Assembly (NCBI RefSeq): GCF_037076465.1
Contig: NZ_AP028908.1
Span: forward strand, 4,402,001 to 4,466,000
Direction of reading: 5' to 3'
DNA from: Pectobacterium araliae
Lineage (GTDB): Bacteria; Pseudomonadota; Gammaproteobacteria; Enterobacterales; Enterobacteriaceae
Length of the DNA: 64,000 nt
The notes under the pieces were generated by a model. That model saw only the letters and a list, made by a program, of their open reading frames with translations. It was not told the origin of the DNA and ran no database searches. Positions 56,988 to 64,000 of this stretch are shown here, in pieces (position 1 is the first letter of the stretch; each line of letters begins with the position of its first letter). The position numbers and the translations under genes were made by a program.

Positions 56988-58190
56988 ATGAAAAAAATGA
57001 CGTACCCCGGCACGGTTTATCGTCCCATTCTCTCTGCTCAGGAAGTGGAGCGCTTCACGCTCCCACACTATTTTACGCGGCGTGGGGACGATGAACATTC
57101 TAACGCCGATGCTTGGCAACCTACGCCAATTGAAGTCAATCCGGCTACACCGTGGGTTGTCGGGCCACAGGTCGGGGTGGATGGCGCAACGCACGATACG
57201 GTGCAACAGGCAATCAACGCCGCACTACGAGTACCGCAAGATCAGGAGCGTATTGCTATTAAACTGTTGCCTGGCATCTATACCGGCACGGTCTACATCC
57301 CCGCCGATGCACCACCGCTCACGCTATTTGGAACGGGAGATCAACCGAACGATGTGGTGATTCAACTCGCGCTGGATTCGATGTTTTCACCAGCCACCTA
57401 CCGAGAAACGGTGAACCCACACGGTGAGTATCAACCCGGTGACCCAGCCTGGTACCTGTACGATCTCTGTGCCTCAAAGCAGAACGCGACAATTGATACT
57501 ATCTGTGCCGCCGTGGTCTGGTCGCAGAGTGACAATTTCCAGATGAAGAACCTGACGGTGGTCAATACATTGCTGGATTCAGTCGATGGTCGTGCACATC
57601 AGGCCGTGGCACTGCGCACCGATGGCGACAAAGTACAGCTTGAAAGGGTTCGCCTGATCGGGCGTCAGGATACGTTTTTCGTCAACACCAGTAACCTCCG
57701 TAACGAGTATGTCACAGACCGCTACAGCCGCGCCTACATTAAAGATAGCTACATTGAAGGTGATGTCGATTATGTTTTTGGGCGGGCGACTGCAGTATTT
57801 GACTGTGTCCACTTTCATACGGTCTCAAGCCGTGGGGCGAAAGATATTCATGTCTTCGCACCTGACAGCATGCCGTGGACACAATACGGTTTTCTGGCCG
57901 TGAGTTGCTACTTTACAGGAGATAAAGGCTTCAGCGGGGAAAGAAAGGCCAAACTAGGGCGTGCCTGGGATCAGGGGGCAAGACAGACGGGATACCAGCC
58001 CAACCAGACGGCAAACGGTCAGCTAGTCATTCGCGACAGCACGATTGACGCCAGCTATGACAGAGAACAGCCGTGGGGAGCCGCAGCAACCACCGCGCGA
58101 CCTTTTGCAGGGAACGTAGATGCAGCCCGCAATCTGGACGATGTACATTTCAATCGGCTATGGGAATACAACAATACTGATGGAGCCTGA
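56988..58190 (+). CDS. Pectinesterase-family protein without a signal peptide
   Basis: A 400-residue CE8 right-handed beta-helix protein similar to PemB/YbhC-type enzymes. Active-site residues are all present: Gln205 (QAVALR), Gln227-Asp228 (RQDTFF), Asp261 (DVDYVFG) and Arg325 (LGRAWD). Unlike PemA (secreted) and PemB (lipoprotein), the protein begins MKKMTYPGTVYRP directly with the catalytic-domain lead, and an in-frame TAG lies 12 bases upstream, so no signal is encoded. A cytoplasmic esterase acting on short methylated oligogalacturonates, or a thioesterase as suggested for YbhC, is possible. Confidence 0.88.
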   Translation: MKKMTYPGTVYRPILSAQEVERFTLPHYFTRRGDDEHSNADAWQPTPIEVNPATPWVVGPQVGVDGATHDTVQQAINAALRVPQDQERIAIKLLPGIYTGTVYIPADAPPLTLFGTGDQPNDVVIQLALDSMFSPATYRETVNPHGEYQPGDPAWYLYDLCASKQNATIDTICAAVVWSQSDNFQMKNLTVVNTLLDSVDGRAHQAVALRTDGDKVQLERVRLIGRQDTFFVNTSNLRNEYVTDRYSRAYIKDSYIEGDVDYVFGRATAVFDCVHFHTVSSRGAKDIHVFAPDSMPWTQYGFLAVSCYFTGDKGFSGERKAKLGRAWDQGARQTGYQPNQTANGQLVIRDSTIDASYDREQPWGAAATTARPFAGNVDAARNLDDVHFNRLWEYNNTDGA

Positions 58191-58579
58191 TAGGCAGCGA
58201 AATTGGACATATTATGCAAGACGGTGCTACTTATAAAAGCACGACACAGATATAACTGATGTCATTGCAACCTGATGGGCCTGTAAAATAATACAGGCCA
58301 TAGAAAAAAGAAATTATTTTTTATTATATTACTGATAAATATCGTTTAATTAGCATTCCCTGATGTCAGCCAATCATCACGCTTATCCTGAGCGATGTTT
58401 ATTTCTTTTGCTTTACGCCCTTAACAAGGTTGTAAGATTTTATGTTTTTTCACCCCAAAGAAAAGCTATACTAAAGTATAGTTAAGACTGTCTGTATAGG
58501 TTACTATAGATATACGTATAGGGATGGGTATATACTTTTTCTATTACAGGATGTTGAATTTTCAGGTAGAGGTTATAAG
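58191..58579. other. Upstream region of expR
   Basis: AT-rich non-coding DNA with no gene seen. The clearest element is CTATAC-TAAA-GTATAG at 58466-58481, about 100 bases before expR, followed by further TATAG-containing copies to 58523. This may be a lux-box-like or other regulatory palindrome. Confidence 0.55.
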
Positions 58580-59317
58580 ATGTCGCAATTATTCTACAAC
58601 AATGAAACTATAAGCAGGATAATAAAAAGTCAATTCGACATAGCATTAAGTCGCTATGGCGACATCAAATATGCTTACATGGTGTTAAATAAAAAGAAGC
58701 CAACAGAAATTCTGATCATTTCCAATCACCATGACGAGTGGCGAGAGATATACCGAGCAAATAACTATCAACACATTGATCCTGTGGTCATTGCAGCCCT
58801 TAATAAAATCACCCCTTTCCCTTGGGACGAAGATTTACTGGTCAGTACACAACTGAAGATGTCAAAGATATTTAACTTATCCAGAGAGCATAACATCACC
58901 AACGGTTACACTTTCGTTCTTCATGACCACAGTAACAATCTGGTTATGCTATCAATCATGATTGATGAATCAAATGTGAATAACATAGAGGACGTAATCG
59001 AAAGTAATAAAGATAAGCTACAAATGACGTTGATGAATATTCATGCAGAAACCATCTCTCTTTACAGAGAGATGATTAGAAACAAAGAAGATGAAAGATC
59101 AAATGATAAAGATATTTTTTCTCAACGGGAAAATGAAATTCTTTATTGGGCCAGTATGGGTAAAACCTATCAGGAGATAGCACTGATACTAGATATTAAA
59201 ACAGGCACCGTTAAATTTCACATCGGCAATGTTGTGAAAAAACTTGGTGTATTAAATGCCAAACATGCAATCAGACTTGGCATCGAGCTACAGCTCATTC
59301 GACCGATACAGTCATAG
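58580..59317 (+). CDS. expR: LuxR-family quorum-sensing regulator ExpR
   Basis: A 245-residue AHL-responsive transcription factor. The N-terminal autoinducer domain (about 1-165) has the conserved ligand-pocket residues Trp54, Tyr58, Asp67-Pro68 and Trp82. The C-terminal GerE-type HTH (about 178-240) reads SQRENEIL...GKTYQEIA and KTGTVKFHIGNVVKKLG. In Pectobacterium, ExpR binds DNA without AHL, activates rsmA, and is released by AHL. It is convergent with expI and the 3' ends overlap by 23 bases, the arrangement known for expR/expI. Confidence 0.95.
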   Translation: MSQLFYNNETISRIIKSQFDIALSRYGDIKYAYMVLNKKKPTEILIISNHHDEWREIYRANNYQHIDPVVIAALNKITPFPWDEDLLVSTQLKMSKIFNLSREHNITNGYTFVLHDHSNNLVMLSIMIDESNVNNIEDVIESNKDKLQMTLMNIHAETISLYREMIRNKEDERSNDKDIFSQRENEILYWASMGKTYQEIALILDIKTGTVKFHIGNVVKKLGVLNAKHAIRLGIELQLIRPIQS

Positions 59318-59948
59318 GCTCGAAAGACAGTGGCCACTCTCGTAACTTACTTTCAACAAATTCTTTGTTGTGATTTATACGACGAACGAGTACATCTTGG
59401 CTTTCATTATCGACAGGTAAGAAAAGTAGATAAACCCTTTCCTGTTTTTCTGACATCCCCTGCTCAACAATCGAAATTTTCCAACCTGAACGCTTCAGTA
59501 TTGTGAGCATAGGGTGACTGACAATAGTGTAAACACCATCATATCCTTTACGCCTTGAGTAATTCACTGTTGCCAAAAAGAACATCGTACTAACGGGATA
59601 AGAATTTCCTAAAATAGTTTTTGACCGTGCTTTATCTACAAAAAACCGGCTCGACTCAATATATTTCCCGTCAGGAATATCTACTTTTTCAAAATAGGGA
59701 AAAAATGTTCCGGTAATCATATTAGGGTATTTCGTTTCAATTAACCGAGAGCTGCAAATAACCTGGTCATCCTCTACGCCGAAAAGATAAGTCGCATTAT
59801 CGTCATCATACTGATCGAACTCCATCCCGTTAATACATTTCACCGCCCAATTTAGCCTATCTTTGAACGTTTCTTTCCTAAGCGTAAACAATTCTTCCGA
59901 TTTTTTTTCCGACAGTAGTGTGTAACTTACATCGAATATTTCTAACAT
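59295..59948 (-). CDS. expI: N-acyl-homoserine lactone synthase ExpI
   Basis: LuxI-family enzyme (217 residues) making 3-oxo-acyl-homoserine lactones from SAM and acyl-ACP. Conserved residues: Arg24, Phe28, Trp34, Asp45, Asp48, Arg68, Glu98 and Arg101. Positions 69, 123 and 127, which I recall as chain-length determinants of Pectobacterium ExpI, are Leu, Phe and Thr; which class this indicates should be looked up. GGAGG lies 5 bases before the ATG. Overlaps expR by 23 bases tail to tail. An IS630 element begins 26 bases upstream of its start codon. Confidence 0.96.
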   Translation of the reverse strand: MLEIFDVSYTLLSEKKSEELFTLRKETFKDRLNWAVKCINGMEFDQYDDDNATYLFGVEDDQVICSSRLIETKYPNMITGTFFPYFEKVDIPDGKYIESSRFFVDKARSKTILGNSYPVSTMFFLATVNYSRRKGYDGVYTIVSHPMLTILKRSGWKISIVEQGMSEKQERVYLLFLPVDNESQDVLVRRINHNKEFVESKLREWPLSFEPMTVSVE

Positions 59949-59975
59949 TTTTCCTCCATTAAAAATTTACAGCTA

Positions 59976-61128
59976 AATAGCTTTCCGAAATAATAGATCA
60001 CTTGGGGGGGAACTCAGTCCAAGTTGAGCGATCTGATCAATCGCTGAATATCCCAAATCACCAACCGGACTGAGTCATGCCGATCATAACACCTATCCAA
60101 CCCGACGAGCGTCAATTGATGCAGAAAACCATGCAGACGACACGCGACAAGAACCATTATCGCAGGCTTGCCGCTCTACTAATGCTTGATGATGGCATCT
60201 CCGTTTCCGATGTGGCTAAACACCTTCAGGCTGCTCGTTCCACCGTCGGACGCTGGATAAACTGGTTTACCCAAAGTGGCGCCGAAGGACTGGAAAGCCG
60301 ACCCGCAGGACGACCGCCGAAATGGTCGCCAGAGCCTGTATTGCCGCTGCTATCTCATCTGGTTGATTACTCGCCACAGGATGTCGGATGGCTACGCTCG
60401 CGCTGGAGTCTGGAATTGCTGACCATGGAGATAAATGGTTTTTTCAACATTAATGCCTCACGAAGTACCCTGTATCGCTGGGTTAAGATGGCCGGTCTTG
60501 TCTGGCGTCGGGCTGCCCCCACACTGAAGCTCTCCGACCCAGATTACGATGAAAAAATGACCGCTATTCAGGCCGCGCTGGCTGTCAACAGTTCGGAACA
60601 TCCCGTGTTTTATCAGGATGAGGTTGATATTGCCCTCAACCCGAAAATCGGCGCTGACTGGAGCCAGAAAGGTAACCAAAAACGGATAGTGACGCCGGGC
60701 CAGAATCAGAAACATTATCTGGCTGGCGCACTGCACGCGGACACAGGAAAGGTGACCTATATAGGCGGAATAAAGAAGACATCAAAATTGTTTATAAATC
60801 TGTTGGTTAAACTGAAACGCACATACCGGCACGCCAGCATTATCACACTGATAGTAGATAACTACATCATTCATAAAAGTAAGGAAACCCAGCGCTGGCT
60901 GGCAGAGAATCCGAAGTTCAACCTGCTGTTTTTGCCGACTTACTCGCCCTGGCTGAACAGAATAGAAGGGCTCTGGCATAAGTTGCATGAAACGGTAACA
61001 CGAAATCATCACTGTCATTACATGTGGCAGTTATTGCAGAACGTAGCCCAGTTCATGGAGGCTGCTTCGCCTTTCCCTGGAAATGCACCGGGAAAGGCAA
61101 GGGTGTAGCAGTATTATGAAAAGCTATT
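59976..61128 (+). mobile_element. IS630-family insertion sequence, about 1153 bp
   Basis: Ends are inverted repeats beginning AATAGCTTT on the left and ending AAAGCTATT on the right, each flanked by TA (59974-59975 and 61129-61130), as expected for IS630/Tc1-type insertion at TA. It contains one intact transposase gene. The left end is 26 bases from the expI start. Confidence 0.88.
60077..61108 (+). CDS. IS630-family transposase
   Basis: A 343-residue DDE transposase. Two N-terminal HTH domains (SVSDVAKHLQAARSTVGRWI near 47 and a winged-helix type near 110-155), then the catalytic core: Asp in VFYQDEVDI (about 178), Asp in IVDNYIIHKS (about 262) and Glu in WLNRIEGLW (about 298). All three acidic residues present, so the copy is probably active. 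Points away from expI. Confidence 0.93.
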   Translation: MPIITPIQPDERQLMQKTMQTTRDKNHYRRLAALLMLDDGISVSDVAKHLQAARSTVGRWINWFTQSGAEGLESRPAGRPPKWSPEPVLPLLSHLVDYSPQDVGWLRSRWSLELLTMEINGFFNINASRSTLYRWVKMAGLVWRRAAPTLKLSDPDYDEKMTAIQAALAVNSSEHPVFYQDEVDIALNPKIGADWSQKGNQKRIVTPGQNQKHYLAGALHADTGKVTYIGGIKKTSKLFINLLVKLKRTYRHASIITLIVDNYIIHKSKETQRWLAENPKFNLLFLPTYSPWLNRIEGLWHKLHETVTRNHHCHYMWQLLQNVAQFMEAASPFPGNAPGKARV

Positions 61129-61296
61129 TAGACCATCCAATAGATTGTTTCGCCTTTTAACAAAAACCTAGGCTTATTGTTATTGTATTCTGTCGCTTTC
61201 CACGATAGTTGTACAGATGCAACCTGCATTGTCAGCAAGAGTTCACATACGAAAAAATCGCGAGAGAATCAAACATAAATAGATGATAAACAGATA

Positions 61297-61332
61297 AAAA
61301 AAATCCGGAACGCGAGGCAGTTCCGGATTTTT
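61297..61332 (-). terminator. Terminator of argG
   Basis: AAAAATCCGGAAC/GTTCCGGATTTTT stem with an eight-base loop and A/T-rich sides, usable from either strand, just beyond the argG stop. Confidence 0.9.
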
Positions 61333-61351
61333 ATATCACTTAATCTGTGCG

Positions 61352-62746
<1,395 letters not shown>

Positions 62747-62859
62747 TCAGCGTAGCCGCCACACCATTATGTTACGCCATACATTCCTGAGCGCCCGTAC
62801 CCTGTGTATATCCTACATCAAACGGGCTGGTCGACGACCAAAATCGACACGCTCACAAA

Positions 62860-62873
62860 TGCATATTTATGCA
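62860..62873. promoter_or_regulatory. ARG-box-like palindrome upstream of argG
   Basis: TGCATATTTATGCA, close to the ArgR half-site pattern (TGAATAATTATTCA type), 162 bases upstream of the argG start. The remaining gap 62699-63125 shows no gene. Confidence 0.5.
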
Positions 62874-63125
62874 AAATAAGTGAGTGATAATTTAAACATC
62901 TTTTTGGCGGGACAGGAAGAGAAGAGTCGTGCTTTCGTGCAAAAAAAATTCGGGGCGAATTTATGACCAAGCTATCAAGTATAGCGCCATCTTCTCTTTA
63001 GGCTAAGCAGCAAAAATCGTTTACGCGACCCACCCGACACTAACAAAACATCGTTTCATTTTTACAGTGTTTCTTTGCTATCCTCTTGCAGTTAACACCT
63101 TCCCTTGCATATTGCTGGAGATGCT

Positions 63126-63701
63126 ATGTCTAAGAAAGTCGCCGTTCTGCTGGCTCCTGGGTTTGAAGAAGCAGAAGCGATTATGGTGATTGATGTACTG
63201 CACCGTATGAAGATAGAAGTCACCATGCTGTCATGCTATGACAGACTGGAGTTACAGAGTTATCACAATATTCGCATGTTTGCCGATGCTCTGCTGGAAA
63301 GAAACCAGGATACGCTGTTTGATGCCGTGGTCATTCCTGGCGGCCCACAGGGTACAGTCAACTTGGCCGCAAACCCGATGGTTGTCGAGTTCATCCGTCG
63401 CCATGACGACGCGGGCAAGCTGATCTGCCCACTGTGCTCAGCGGCCGCACGCGTACTGGGTGGCAACAAACTGCTTAAAGGCCGTCGCTACGTCTGTTCT
63501 GGGGATTTATGGCAAGACGTGACCGATGGCGTTTATGTTAACGAGAAAGTCGTTGAAGACGGCAATCTGATCAGCGGCAAGGGGCTGGGCGTGTCATTCG
63601 ATTTTGCCTTTACCATCGCCACCCGTCTGACCGGTGACAAAGAAGACGCCAACTTCCAGGTTGACCACATCGACTACGATTACTGGCGCGTACCTGCGTA
63701 A
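63126..63701 (+). CDS. DJ-1/PfpI family protein
   Basis: A 191-residue flavodoxin-like protein of the DJ-1/ThiJ/PfpI superfamily. Start at 63126 (MSKKVAVLLAP), with GGAG 7 bases upstream. The conserved Glu is in GFEEAEA (about residue 17), the IPGGPQG turn near 75, and the reactive Cys in LICPLCSAA, at the nucleophile elbow (about residue 105). Relatives act as glyoxalase, chaperone or stress proteins; I do not assign a specific one. Confidence 0.85.
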   Translation: MSKKVAVLLAPGFEEAEAIMVIDVLHRMKIEVTMLSCYDRLELQSYHNIRMFADALLERNQDTLFDAVVIPGGPQGTVNLAANPMVVEFIRRHDDAGKLICPLCSAAARVLGGNKLLKGRRYVCSGDLWQDVTDGVYVNEKVVEDGNLISGKGLGVSFDFAFTIATRLTGDKEDANFQVDHIDYDYWRVPA

Positions 63702-63723
63702 CCGTTCACCAGTCTAAGATAAT

Positions 63724-63745
63724 AAGGCGCGCACCACCGCGCCTT
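63724..63745. terminator. Terminator between the DJ-1-like gene and xylR
   Basis: AAGGCGCG/CGCGCCTT stem with a six-base loop, between convergent genes. Confidence 0.75.
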
Positions 63746-63783
63746 CCTGCTTTGACCTGCCTACTTGAATAAACTGAATAGCC

Positions 63784-64000
63784 TTAATAACCTTCCCCAT
63801 AACGCTCACGGTACTCTTTTGGCGTGATGTCATAGCCTTTCTTAAAGACAGCGTAAAAGTAGGGCAATGAAGGATAGCCGCACATCAACGAGATCTCACC
63901 AATCGAGAGCGAAGTCGATATCAGCAAATTGCGCGCCCGATCCAGCTTCTCTGCGTGAATCACACCGTGAATCGTTTGGCCTACCTCATCTTTAAAACGC
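63784..64000 (-). CDS. xylR: AraC-family regulator, XylR-like (3' end only)
   Basis: The last 71 codons of an AraC-type activator; the gene continues past the right window edge. The visible part is the second HTH of the DNA-binding domain: HAEKLDRARNLLISTSLSIG, EISLMCGYPSL, YFYAVFKKGYDITPKEYRERY. The GYPS-PYFYAVFKK-TPKEYR pattern resembles the C-terminus of the xylose activator XylR as I remember it. Confidence 0.75.
   Translation of the reverse strand, partial: RFKDEVGQTIHGVIHAEKLDRARNLLISTSLSIGEISLMCGYPSLPYFYAVFKKGYDITPKEYRERYGEGY

Overview
The window reads as a chromosomal segment of a soft-rot enterobacterium, most likely Pectobacterium. The grounds are a convergent, overlapping expR/expI quorum-sensing pair next to a pectinesterase-family gene, an L-galactonate/tagaturonate locus matching E. 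coli lgoRDT plus uxaB, enterobacterial argG, avtA, lldD and aldA genes, and a bcsABZC cellulose operon. No rRNA, tRNA or CRISPR array was found.

Layout. (1) 1-9.4 kb: cellulose synthase operon bcsA (5' end outside the window), bcsB, bcsZ, bcsC. (2) 9.5-11.0 kb: two AT-richer genes of unknown function. (3) 11.1-22.3 kb: housekeeping genes: ggt, the lgoT/lgoR/lgoD/uxaB sugar-acid locus, eamA, a periplasmic DUF4432-type protein and avtA. (4) 22.5-38.7 kb: an accessory region. A sigma-54 promoter precedes hcp, followed by vgrG (with a one-base frameshift), an EagR-type chaperone, a 1380-residue PAAR-Rhs effector and its immunity gene. Then come symE, an XRE regulator, a primase-helicase-like gene, a tyrosine recombinase and a 0.9-kb GC-rich non-coding tail. 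A displaced Rhs toxin tip (barnase-like) with a barstar-like immunity gene, a broken two-domain symE, an IS3-family element and a duplicated scrap of the rhs gene close the region. (5) 39-48 kb: hipBA with four operator copies, two small lipoproteins, an AI-2E-type permease, grpB, lldD, aldA and an LprI-domain protein. (6) 48.3-56.4 kb: eight tightly coupled minus-strand genes that look like an undescribed lipid pathway (KAS III, reductase, metallo-hydrolase, adenylate-forming enzyme, PAP2 phosphatase, sterol-desaturase-type hydroxylase, two desaturases). (7) 56.6-64 kb: glpM, a signal-less pectinesterase-like protein, expR, expI, an IS630 copy only 26 bases upstream of expI, argG, a DJ-1/PfpI protein and the 3' end of a xylR-like regulator.

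How the parts work together. The hcp-vgrG-eagR-rhs-immunity block is a self-contained type VI secretion effector module, and the spare barnase/barstar tip beside it is the kind of cassette that could replace the current toxin end by recombination. LgoT imports and LgoD oxidises L-galactonate to D-tagaturonate, which UxaB reduces to D-altronate, the route also used for pectin-derived galacturonate. The IS630 insertion separates expI from its native upstream DNA and may change AHL signalling in this strain.
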